From NCBI RefSeq assembly GCF_918797505.1, contig NC_092801.1, forward strand, positions 39,920,517 to 39,984,516: a stretch of DNA of 64,000 nucleotides. Direction: 5' to 3'. Under the pieces are notes generated by a model. The model had not been told where the DNA came from. It searched no databases and worked only from the letters and a program-made list of their open reading frames with translations. The stretch is from Bemisia tabaci. Its lineage: Eukaryota > Arthropoda > Insecta > Hemiptera > Aleyrodidae. A program made the translations under genes and the position numbers. Within the stretch, counting starts at the first letter, position 1; every line of letters begins with the position of its first letter. Positions 44,130 through 54,813 of this stretch are shown here, piece after piece.

Positions 44130-46690
44130 GTGTGCGTTGGAAAATTTTAACAAAGAGAATGAGAAAATATGAGGCGGTGCAATTTAAGTATGAAATTAAT
44201 ATTTTTATCAGTTTTCCGGAAAATGCTGAAAAATTCAGGCATCTTTTTAAAGATGCTCTTTCTCTATCCCTTCCAAAACCTGGTGGGTCTTCAAAATCTG
44301 ACGATTTGCACAGAACACCGAGAAAAAGCTCTGATTGGCTTTGCATTCAAATTTATAAAATTAAAATCACATTGCGACTTGTTAAAATTGTACCGCTTTT
44401 TTGAAGGACAAAATGCCAATGAGCCATTTCCAATGAAAAAAAAAAAGCAAGCCCTACTGGCACGCTTAAAAGGCTTTGAATTAAAATTAGGTATGCCTTT
44501 GTTTTTTATACCTACCTGTACTCAGAAAATTAAATAGGTGTGTCAAATGATGTAGGTAATCGTTCTATTTTTCAACGGAAAATGATGTGTTCCAAACGTT
44601 TGCAAAAAAATTACTAACTGATATCGACACATTTTCTTTCAAGCAGCAATGGAAATTGAAAACAGAGCCATTCAATGTCTGCTTTTTCTTGACGAAAAAA
44701 GTCCCTTGAATTTTTCGAAAAATTCCTCCATTTCTAAATATGCCAAAAAATTCATTGATTTAGGGATATAAATTTCTAAATTTCAAATCACTGACTGTGC
44801 TCAACCAGCTGTTTTCAAGTTTCTGGTGTTTAAAGTGAATATAAGGTAAGTAGTCCTATATATCTAAGTACTTATGTACCACATTAATAAATGACGACTT
44901 AATTCAGGGATGCCACAGAATTTACAGAATGAAATTCCCTGATTTCCATGACACATTTTGGTAAAATTTCCTGACAATTGAAGATGTGACGGATGGTTAA
45001 GAGGGCATAATTGAAAATAGTTTTTAGGGAAAATTTGTTGTTCGAAACATCAAACCCATACTAGAAATCAAATGAAGGAGATTAAACGAATTTTCCCTGA
45101 CATTTTCGTCATTTTTTCTGACATTTCCTGGTTTTCCCTGACTTTTTAAAATTCCCTGACATTTCCCGGTTTCCCCTGACAGTGGAAACCCTGTTACTTA
45201 TGAGATCAATTTGAGTTAGTTTCAAAAAAATTTGATTGACAGGAATTAGATCAATGCCTGAAAGTGTATGATTGAGTTTTGAAGTTGATTCACCAAAAAC
45301 TAAAATTCAAGCAAGTGTGTATGACTATGAAAAGTTGTGTGACTCAATAGCATGGCAACACTGTTTTTCACAAAACGTGCATACTTAAGGTAAGTATAAA
45401 TAAAATGTGATAAGTAATTTCCCACACTGCTTACAGAGAAACACGTTTTTATGATTTCACCATCAAGATACAGAACAGAGTACTTAGGTATGTGTAAAAT
45501 CTATGATTGAAACGTGGACAATAGTTGAAAAATTTGACAACCCAGACATGAAGAAAAGAGCAAAAAAGGAGAGGAGGGCCATGATTTTACAAATCATAGG
45601 TCTGATTATTATCCTTGAACTGACTCACACAACAGTGCATGTCTACCTGTAGAAAAAACGCTTGAACGAGGGAGGAGAGGACCGCATGTTAAAATCCGAC
45701 CGTAAAATTAAAGAAATGGGTGATATTGGTTGAATTATGCAATAACTTATCACTAGCTCTTCTTCATACTAGAGATAAGCGCACTGACCAACACTAGTTC
45801 TCACCAATAATTGGTACTGATAAAACGTTTTGAGCATTTAATTAGCTGTTCCTCAAAAACTGATTTCTACGTTCCGAACAAAAGCATACAGCCTGATGAA
45901 GCTCCTATATTTTACTCATTTCTCACTTCCGGCAATTCAACTGACTAATACTACTAGTCATTTAAAATCTAGCAACTCTATTAGTCATATGAAATACCCT
46001 TAGTAACTGTTTTTAGTATAAAAATCAGAGACTTTCCCTGACTTTTTCTTTACATTACTAGAGTTTTCCTTAGAAAAATCATTCAAAAAAAATGATACTA
46101 AATAACTTGATTGAGGTGAAAAAAAAAATCTTTTGATTTCATCTAAGTATACTATAAGCGCTAAGCAATATTTCTAAGTCATTCTTTTCTTTTAGACTTC
46201 AGAATAAAATAATTAAAACTAATCAACCCACTTTTCGGCAGATAGGGCTGTTCAAATACATTCACCCTAAAACTCTTCGTATCAAGGAGCTGAAGTTACT
46301 TCTGGATCTGATCAGTCAAGAATTTCATGATGAAAAAGTTAAATTTCTGGGTAAAAATAGAGTGGGGATAAAATCTATTTTCCTCTGAGTCTTTTCAAAA
46401 TTAGGTCTTTCATCCTAAATAAAAATTAGTTTACAAGACTCTGTTCAGAAATTATTCCTTACTCCGTGGAAACCATACAGATTACTTGTTCACGGAATAC
46501 AAATATGCGGACAGAATTTACTGGTAAGTATTGTCTCAAAATTGGAAAATCAATAATTTTAACAGACCTGGAATGGAAGGCTCCCAGAGACTCGTTAGAC
46601 TAATGGGATTACCGCAAGGAAGATTAACACGGTCTCTTGGTGGAAGAAGGGCCTAATATTGGGGATATTTCGGGATGAACAACAAGGGTA
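44130..46690 (+). pseudogene. exon-like fragments of an unrecognised gene or transposon
   Basis: Coding-like plus-strand stretches occur at 44150-44400 (QFKYEINIFISFPENAEKF), 44552-44706 (DVFQTFAKKLLTDIDTFSF, ending in a stop), 46194-46349 (acceptor ttttag, FRQIGLFKYIHPKTLRIKEL, donor GGGTAAAA) and about 46433-46525 (donor TGGTAAGT). Frames do not join cleanly, and the segmental duplicate interrupts them. I recognise no family. It may be the remains of a transposon gene or a diverged host gene; support is weak. Confidence 0.25.
44905..45548 (-). repeat. inverted segmental duplicate of 38.25-39.32 kb lacking its two insertions
   Basis: Holds a D element (44905-45193) and, joined to it, TTACTTATGAGATCAATTTG...AACACTGTTTTTCACAAAAC...GACAACCCAGACA, all in reverse relative to the left copy. 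Neither the C-like nor the E-variant insert is present. Confidence 0.8.
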
Positions 46691-47083
46691 AGAATGTCAC
46701 ATAATGGCTGGAAGAAAAATAATTGATTGCTTTCAGCAATCAGATGTTAACAGACGTAAGTTTTCTAACCTACAAAAAGACATATTGTAAATAAACCGAT
46801 TTACAACTGCATATCGGACGTAAACGTATTGATTAGAAGGTGAGGATCCTCAGCTATACTTCTGACGGAAGAGCTTAGACATCTAAGCTGGAGGAAACTC
46901 AAGCCATAAATTGAATCAACATTCATGGCTCGAGCCAAAAATACATTAAATTAATGACAAAAGTTCATAGCCTACATCTTGCAGGTATCGGGAAGAATTA
47001 TGAACTTGTCCCCACTATCCATACTTTCACACATTGTGCACAGCGAAAAGGTAGGATTAATATAAAAGAGTGAAGATTATTAC

Positions 47084-47203
47084 CTCGCTTCGAGTCGCAG
47101 CTGAGACTTCCCGCATAATTTTCTCAAATTCTGCAGTTTCTTCTAATTGTTTCTGATTGTGGAGAGCAATTTTTTCGATGAACTTTCGCGGGTTATTAGC
47201 CAT
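47084..47203 (-). CDS. CRTC: CRTC (CREB-regulated transcription coactivator), first coding exon only
   Basis: The minus strand from 47203 encodes 40 residues starting [19 protein letters not shown] and ending in a phase-0 GT donor (gtaata) at 47083. The motif [21 protein letters not shown] is the hallmark amino-terminal CREB-binding coiled coil of CRTC/TORC proteins. These move between cytoplasm and nucleus in a phosphorylation-dependent way and coactivate CREB on cAMP response elements. CRTC proteins are usually several hundred residues long, so this is only the start. I find no further CRTC exon leftwards in the window, so intron 1 probably runs out through the left edge (at least 47 kb). 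Substitutions against the usual FSEKIA and QAEETA (here FIEKIA and QLEETA) are lineage differences or mild divergence. The start is the only in-frame ATG before the motif. Identity is seen from sequence; intron length is inferred. Confidence 0.85.
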
Positions 47204-47480
47204 GATGATGCACTAGAAAATAAAACGAAAACACGAAAAAAACACACAGATATTTATTCACAAAGTTTCACTGATTCACACGCGAAAATTTCACATTGTA
47301 TTTACGAAAGAGGCCTAGGCCTTCAGCAAATTTGGAATAACAAGCGCCATTTTATCCACGGTCACACATTTTCGTCAACAATCCGTTTCAGCAACCATCG
47401 TTTGAAGATAACACGACACACATCGCGATAAGAAACTAACAGCCGAATATAGGTGAAAAAAACTGTGGAACTACTAATTT
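47204..47480 (-). promoter_or_regulatory. probable CRTC 5' UTR and promoter region
   Basis: Immediately 5' of the CRTC start codon. AT-rich with no recognisable TATA box; any transcription start is a guess. It is free of the repeat families found on the other side of the exon. Confidence 0.3.
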
Positions 47481-49820
47481 GTTAACATACAATCGAAAAG
47501 AAATACAGGAAAGGTTGCAAATGTACCAATCTTGATGATAAAACTATCAGCATCAGCTGCCATCGTCACTTGCCAAATTCTTTCACGGAAAATCGCACAA
47601 AAACATCCCCAATACGGCAACCTAGCAGCCACAATGTTCGGAATTTTTTGTTGATACTTTGATAAAATTCATGACAAATTTATGTATTTACACTAACTTT
47701 AAATAAATAAGAATTTAGTGAAGAGAAATTATAGTTGTTACATGGACTAATTCAAAAATTGAATATGACGACTTAAATTATTCCGAGTGAATTGAAGGAG
47801 GGAAATTTCATGACTTGAATGGTAACCTGTTGCGAAAAATAGGCGGGTAAATTCAAATAGACAAGCTTTGTGTCTCGCTGAAATGTGCTACTGAAATTTA
47901 TCTGGGTTTTTATTTTTTTGTTCCTGTAATAAATATTGGTATTTACTGGAGACCTTGAAACCAAAAGATCTGTTCTTTCAACTTTCCCACCTATGTCTTG
48001 ATATGCGAAGAAATTCAAAGATAAAGGCAACTATTAAAATAGTTTTCAAAATAAATTTCAAGAAATAGGTAGATTCGCTTAGTTAGTATGAGGAGTTCTA
48101 GAAAAATAGAATTATATGCAAAGTAAATGTAAAACAAAGAAGAGTATGATTGGTCATCGGAAAAGTAAATTCCTCTTCTTTTTCAGGACAAGGCTCTAAC
48201 TTTAAATAAACAGCTATTCCTTCGCTAGTGTATCCGAAGCCCTGAGTAGAATTTACACAATCGAATTACAATATTTCAGTCAAAAGTCAAAACTGAATCA
48301 ATTTTATTTGGTTGTGTGGCACGCACACAAGGATACAAGATTAAAAAATAGTACGAAAGTTGGGTGAAAACTTTGATATGTCATCAAATTTAAGTTTTCG
48401 CAAACACCACCGACCAGTGACACCAACTGAATGAATAATTGCATGCAACTTTAATGAGACAATAAAATTTGGTTTCAGAATTTATGCTGTTGAAAAACAA
48501 ATTTTCAACAATGGATTAAGCTTCGGTTTGTTGTTGAATTTGCAAATATATTCTTGGATTGATCCATAAGGTCAAGGGATTTTCGACTCAATAAAAAAAA
48601 GAATAAGCTGTTATAACCGATACTTTTTTTCAATTGATGAGTTCAGTGATATAGGAAGAGGCGAGTGGGCCCACAAGTCTATCCTAAAAAGAAAGGTTGG
48701 TACAGATTTTGTAGGAGGGATAATAAATTAAGTGTTTCTATGATCGAATATGGCAGAGAGAACTAAACAGCGTTATTGATAAAATAAAAATTTATTAGTT
48801 AATTCAGTAAGTACTGACAAGGTATAGAGTTCAAGGTACAAAAGAAAATTTCTTAACGTTAATTTTGAGAAAAGTTAACATGATAGATCACAGCTTCAAT
48901 TTTTTCCCCTGTACGCTGATGCTTGATTCAGAAGTTAATTTTTTCTGCAGGTTTTATATTATGAACGATTGATAACAGCTGAAAGTAGGTACCATATTTT
49001 CACCTGCATTTCTATATTTTGATGATTCTGTCTGAATTCTTTTTTTTCAAGGGTAATTCTCTGACGCTTCTAAGACTGTTCCATGCTTTCAAGGAGTTAA
49101 CTCAGGGAGGTACGTAAAGGAGGTCAAAACAAATTTTTAAGAATGAAGGTATTGATAAAATTCTCCAACAGTACAGAAAATGGAGAAAAACATTTGCAAA
49201 CAGGTATTCTTACACCTGAGGCATCAATAATTATCTTGTTAAAAAAATGTATTCAATCATTTTAGGAGGGCTTATAAATATTTATTCTAATCTATTAGAA
49301 TAACAGAAAGAGCCGCAAAGTGTTGCCTAAGTAAAACTACCCGAGTGACACAGTACAGTCAATGACTCCACTGTTACATTTTTTGAGTTGCATAAAAAGT
49401 TTTAATTCTTGAGGAAAAAAATAGAGGAGGTAATTTATAAATATGTCTTCTAAAAAAAAAAAAAAAATCAGTTACGAGAATTCAAAAAAGTTTTTGAAGA
49501 ATGAACAAGTAATGAGACAAAGAGGCAATTAGGATCATACTTCGGTTCCGATATAAATTCTCTTACATAGCTTGGTCTGAAATAAGTCAGCTAAACAAGA
49601 AATTGATTTATGTCATTATTGTTGCTTTAATGTTTCATTTGCAACACCCCTCAATCAAAAAGTTTATCTTTTGACAACACTTCCCAATGTACCAACTTCT
49701 GGGACTGACTTTAATGACTCATAGTAATCTGGGCGAAAAGTTTCAGAATTGATTAGAATTAGAATTCACAAAATGGTCATCAATACTCAATTCTGAAAAC
49801 CTTCAACACTTGATAATTCC
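47481..49820. other. intergenic spacer between CRTC and GPN3
   Basis: AT-rich and non-coding as far as I can see. None of families A-V is recognised, in sharp contrast to the left 46 kb. The nearest 300 bp before 49821 should include the GPN3 3' UTR. Confidence 0.5.
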
Positions 49821-52800
49821 TCAAGACTTATCAAGTACCATTTCTGATTCATCATTGTAACGATCAACAAAAGTTCCAATCCGATCTTGCTCTGTTTCTG
49901 CTCCGACTGCACATGCAAGCAACGTTTGGACGTTCCTTTCCTCACCGTGCCCATAAACATAGCCATTTGCCTTGTCGATGCTGTTTTTCACTCGTACTAC
50001 TGTGCTTTTGTCTTTGATATTCAGAGGGACAAATGAAACCAGACTGAAGTCTTCAACTATCGAGACAAATGCTTCGTTTAGTTTCTTGTACCTAGAAAAT
50101 TTAAAAAAAATTATCCATCTTCATTAAATTAAATTATTTTCAAACATACTAAAAAAATTGAAAAAATAACTAGGAAAAATTGCTGACTGAAACTTTTCCA
50201 ATGTACGATGGCAACTATAGGGTAAACTTTTTACAAATAGCTGGCTCAGTAAAAAAGTAAAAGAGGAAAAAAAGAAAGCTTTCATTGGCTTCGGCCTATT
50301 GTACTATTGGGCATTCAGTGTAATGAATAAACTGAATCAATAATTTTACACCCATAAGAAAAAATAAAGGAGTAATAAGCAACTTTATTAATGTCTCTCT
50401 TTGAAAACTGTCGGAATTTATTTTTGAACTGAAATAGAAAAGTAATTACTTCTTTGGATAACTGAGGGACATATTTCTGAGTTGGACAAAACCAACGAAA
50501 TAATACAACTAGTGCCAAAACTTTCTGAACTATTGTAATTGACCTCTAGACAGGGTACGAATCAAAGCACTGTGTAACATTTTCTCTTTTGAAAATTTCA
50601 AAAGGAAAAGATGCAATAGGAAGAGCGGAAATAAACTACTAAACAAGATATATGAATTTACCAATAACACTGATCAAATGGCAAAAGTACAAATGGTATC
50701 ATTTCTATAATCAATTACCATTTGATCTGTGTTCAAAAGACTTGTTACTATCAGTTCTGACATCTCGTTCAGGACTTGATTTCCGAATTTGTTGTTGTGT
50801 GAATCATTTCCTACTCAACATTTGGAAGAGAAAACATGGTTTTTGATTCAGACATTGTGTAGCGACCCATTGATTTAAGCCAGTAATAGCTCAGTATTTT
50901 CACTTACTTTTTGGTGAAGGGATCATCTTGCAGCGCATCTAAAAGGTAGGAAAGATCGAGGACTTCCATGTAATAGTCCACGCCAAAAGCCAGTTTCTTT
51001 TCATGCTTAGATATCATATCAATTTTTGACAAAATATTCACATGCGGAAGCTCCATTTGTAGCATGGCTGATAGCGACATGAGGAGTCCCGATATGAATT
51101 TGCCTGGAAGCAGTTAAAAGGAGCTTCTTATTCATAATTCCAAACAAAAAAAAATAAAAAATAAAAAAAAATAAAAAAAAATTATGCACCTATGATTGTT
51201 TTTACTAAGGTCCTGAGGAAAAATGCTGTGTGTGAGCTTTTAGACTTTGCCAAATATCTTTTTATAAAATAGAAATTTTCATCATCATCGCTTTTCTTGT
51301 AAACCGCAGATCCAAGTTAAATAAATTTAATCTCTTCAAACAAGAGCTCAAAGTATAGGAAATCCTGTAATTTCCACAGATTTATAACTCCCATTTTTAG
51401 TTTCTGAGATATGAACTACATACACTTCATCATTGGATGACCTTCCTTGTTTTTGTTTGTGACCTTGTGACTTTTTTTTTTGCTTCATTCAATTTTAGTT
51501 TTTTTTCTTAACAAGCATGGTGGCACTTTGTTTCCAATATCTTACTTTGTTTGCAATCAGGTTCAGTTAGTGAAGAAATGATTGCATTTGCCTTGCGGCA
51601 TACATCGACTGTGAAACTGAACAATGCATATCTCAGTTTGCAATGCTGCAGTCTTCCTCTTATACCTACTAGATTTTTTAAATGGAAAAATACTCGGCAT
51701 TATAATTTGAATACTTCCCAGTTTTTTCTTATCTTCAAAAAGAATAATTAATGAAAATTTGAAACAATTGTGTTAATTTGTCCTCCTTCAAGAAAATAAA
51801 ATTTAAGCCGAGACTGTGAGACACTGCAAACAAAATACATGTTCCTGCAATTACACTGTCAAAATTTATTGTGCTTTCATTTTTTTCTGGTCAATTTGAA
51901 GATAAATCATGTACCTGGATCACTGCAGTAATGCGAATCGACTAAATGGACAGCACAGAGCCGGAAATTCTGTTCTGATAATGACTGCATTATTTTCTTC
52001 ATAGAATCATGATGTGTATAAAGCTCTACCTGAAAAATTGGAGTAGAAAAAGTTGCAAAAAACTAATTTATACAAGAAAAGCTACTAAGCTAACTTAAAG
52101 ATATAATTTTTAAATGGTAGAAAATAAGTTGACAGCTAGTAAGTATATTGATGGCTGAAGTCGAAAAATGTATACCTCAAATTGCAAAGCTGTAAGTCCT
52201 AGTTCATGTTTTACTTTTATAAAGGAAAACTAACCAAACGTTTTTGTTGAAATCTTCTGCGAATTTTTTACACCCATTCTGCACACACAGTTGCAATGAA
52301 TAAGTTTGATCATTTTTCCTGGAAGAAAATAAAACATATGCAGCGATGTCCCGATTATTTGAAAATTTGGGGCAAGGGCCTTATTAAATTTCGAAAAATT
52401 TGGATGATCAAAACCTCGGAAAAAATACAGAAAAAAAAATGCTGTTTAAGGCTTTGTTTGTGACTACAAAGCAAAAGCTTGGCTAATTTTCTATCGTATT
52501 TGTAGAGCATTGGCATTTGATGTTAAAATAAACCATAGATTCATTTAATTTTGCCCAAAAAACCAGTTTTCATTGTGTTCTCTGAGACCAAAAACAATTC
52601 TGACTATGTTGGATTACCAAAGTGTCGGGTAATTGGTAGTCAGATGATAGGGCCATTTCTGTACTTACAGATTTTCAAACACTACAACTGAGATACATAT
52701 TCGGCAGTTCTGTGACTACCCAACAGACTAATTTTATCCGTTATTTTTTATTGAACTACCAATTTTGTTTATGAAAAAAAATTTATGTTTACTAAAGTAT

Positions 52801-53762
52801 TTCATCAATCGATGATATTACTTACTTTACAAAGATAAACGTTCAAAGAAAATGCACAACTCACCTGACCAGGACAATCAAAAATGAAATAGTAGCCTTC
52901 AAATTTCTTCAAACTATCCAAGAGCCACTTCAAATTTTTTTCTAAATACTCTATACAGTAAACAAGGCCTCCATTCGGCCCGAGATTCAAATACTGCATT
53001 GTATCTTCCACGGTTACCAGCTCAGCAATATCTATACTTGCTTTGTAATTCATGTTATCATTGGCTGGATCTAGAGTGATGAGAAATACAAGTCAAATAT
53101 GCAATCCAAAACAGCATTAATTCTGACAAAACTTTTGTCATTTTTACTTTTTACCTACTTACTACATCTTAAGAGTTTCTACATTTTAAAATTGAGAACT
53201 CGGTGTTTGAATAAAAACGAAAAAAAAGGATTCTTGAGATGCTAAAACTCCTATAAGAATGCACAACTAGAGCTTAAAAGAGCTTTTCGGGAGGCAGAGA
53301 TGTAAGAGAAAACCAAAAAACAAAGAAAATTAAAAGTTAGAGGGTAGGTGGATCGATCCATTTATATATATATATGAAGTCGCTTTACAACGCACTCTGG
53401 CGTTCTACGACACCCAAACGCCACATATGCCTGTCTTCCCAGAGGTTCTCGGGCAACTGACACCGCAACATCTCGTCGTCAACGCCCTGCCGCCAACCCT
53501 TTACGGGACGTCCCCGTCGCCTCTCCCCAGGTGGTACCCAATCCAAAACTTGGATCGATCCATTTGACTTCCAAAAAAAAAAAAAAAAAAAAAAAACGAA
53601 ACTAACCAAACTGAAAAAATTCTCTCCAATCCTGTACCTACCTAAGTTGACAACAGCTACTTTCCTCCCGATATCCAGCAACAGCTTAGACATTGCCTCG
53701 CAATATGTGGTCTTGCCACTTCCGGGTGGACCCATCACAAGCTGCCCGAATGAGACCTTCAT
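49821..53762 (-). CDS. GPN3: GPN-loop GTPase 3 (GPN3), five coding exons
   Basis: Exons on the minus strand are 53762-53642, 53070-52865, 52029-51915, 51103-50908 and 50091-49821. All introns are GT/AG, and phases join cleanly into 302 codons plus TGA. Near the start is the P-loop GPPGSGKTT (residues 11-19). Exon 2 carries [12 protein letters not shown], the Gly-Pro-Asn loop that names the family, and FDCPGQ, the switch II DxxGQ equivalent. Exon 4 has LSKIDM, the guanine-specificity motif. GPN GTPases act in RNA polymerase II assembly and nuclear import; GPN3 partners GPN1. Human GPN3 is 284 residues, so this copy is slightly longer, mainly in the acidic, divergent C-terminus. An AG acceptor lies 9 bases before the ATG, suggesting a 5' UTR intron. 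Intron 1 contains a LINE fragment. The next gene upstream, PSMG3, is about 1 kb away on the same strand. Confidence 0.93.
50537..50876. mobile_element. possible very old family A relic in a GPN3 intron
   Basis: Left end TTGACCTCTAGACAGGGTAC then GAATCAAAGCACTG resembles the A terminus, and TTGTGTAGCGACCCATTG resembles the right end. The interior is no longer alignable by eye. Confidence 0.3.
53349..53565 (-). mobile_element. 5'-truncated non-LTR retrotransposon 3' end in GPN3 intron 1
   Basis: Reading minus from about 53550, the frame encodes [15 protein letters not shown], then DRHMWR, and ends ERQSAL-stop. This is the pattern of the extreme C-terminus of LINE reverse transcriptases (RRRGRPxxxW then DRxxWR). 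The stop is followed by a short tail rich in TA dinucleotides. The direct repeat TGGATCGATCCATTT (15 bp) lies on each side (53349-53363 and 53551-53565), a typical target-primed duplication. A poly-A/T tract follows at 53573-53596. The fragment is too short to assign a clade; an RTE-like origin fits the microsatellite tail. Confidence 0.65.
53642..53762 (-). CDS. GPN3: GPN3 coding exon 1 (P-loop exon)
   Basis: The exon runs from ATG to the donor gtaggt and encodes [20 protein letters not shown] through AVVNL, then the first base of the Asp codon that continues as DPAND in exon 2. The ATG was chosen because MKVSFGQLV aligns with the family start. The longer ORF upstream ([10 protein letters not shown]) crosses a good acceptor, tttcag, and is therefore probably not translated. 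Confidence 0.9.
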
Positions 53763-53814
53763 TATTTGGTTCTGAAAGGAGGAAGCACACATGACGTTTG
53801 ATTTTCAAAAAGTA

Positions 53815-53870
53815 GGGAGCAATTACAAAGTGACCGAATGAGATTTTCATCGTCTTGGTCCGAAACAAAT
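53815..53870 (-). pseudogene. partial duplicate of the GPN3 start exon
   Basis: The minus strand reads RTKTMKISFGHFVIAPY, paralogous to [17 protein letters not shown] at the true GPN3 start about 65 bp downstream. Similarity covers roughly 50 bp, including the bases before the ATG, then is lost before the P-loop GxxGSGKT. No catalytic motif is present, so this is a decayed micro-duplication and not an alternative functional exon. Confidence 0.55.
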
Positions 53871-54095
53871 AAATGAGCTTATGATTTATTTTTGAACTAA
53901 TCGAGGGCTGTATTTCGATAATATGGCACACATTTAATCCTTCCTTGACACCCATGGTAAAATTCTCCGACTGAAAGATGAACTCTTCAAAAAATTGTAA
54001 TCTGATCACCTAACATTCCCACCCTGGAAATTTTTTGACAACAATTCAACAATTTCTGTGAATTCAATGGAATATATATATCATGAACAGAGACA

Positions 54096-54414
54096 AGAGA
54101 TCCTCCACTAGTATCTTGGCCATGGTGGAAGCTTTTACTTTCAGGACTTCAGCATTCAACTGTTGACTTGCCTGCATGGTTGAATTTCAACGTTTTGGCA
54201 GTTTCGTTTTGCAAACAAGCCGAAAATGGCCGAAGTTTGGGAAACTTGTTTGGCTCATGACGTCATCCAAAGCTCATCATCAACCATGTAGGTAAGTCAA
54301 AAGCCGAAATTAGGGTGATGACTGTTGCTCCCTTATAATTTTCCATTAGGAATTGATGAATCGCCGAAAGTAAAAGCTTCCACCTGTCGCCAAGAGGCCA
54401 GTGGAGGGTCTTTT
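54096..54414. mobile_element. family T palindromic element between PSMG3 and GPN3, carrying a CRE
   Basis: The ends GATCCTCCACTAGTATCTTG and CAAGAGGCCAGTGGAGG are inverted, and the match continues inward through GGTGGAAGCTTTTACTTTC and its complement. It is non-coding. The centre contains the perfect cAMP response element TGACGTCA at 54258-54265. It lies about 330 bp 5' of the GPN3 start codon, so it may lie in or near its promoter. One copy is seen in this window. Confidence 0.6.
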
Positions 54415-54813
54415 GTTTCTAATTATGCATTAAATTAAGACCTAATTTCTTTAAGTTTTTACTCTTTTCAATTGCCTTTTTTTCCCTGACTGCAAAATTG
54501 TCTACGTCCCAGACCTCCAAACGAAGTTTCCACTTAATATTAAGTTAGAGATTTTTTTTATAAAACAATGTATTTTCTTTGGAAAATACACTAAAAATGG
54601 AATGGAAAAAGAATGGAAGAAGGAGGAATAAGTTCAAATAAGACAATTTTTAGCGCAACTCCTGCTCACTACCTGTAATACCTTCCTGAGAAAATTAGGA
54701 CTAGGATTTATTAAACCACGACTAATGCAGATTAATCATAACAGTAATTTACAGGAGAGGTTTTTAGGCAACAAAATTGATGCAAACATCAAGAACTTAC
54801 CTTCAGAAGTAAA

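Noticed and set aside
44071..44346. A 91-codon minus-strand ORF
   Set aside because: It is antisense to the plus-strand coding-like stretch at the same place, and neither has homology I can name.
47773..48030. An 85-codon minus-strand ORF between CRTC and GPN3
   Set aside because: No recognisable motif, AT-rich codons, no splice or context support.
53686..54009. A 107-codon minus-strand ORF overlapping the GPN3 start
   Set aside because: Its second half is out of frame with GPN3 coding; only the MKISFGH segment is meaningful, and that is reported as a duplicate.
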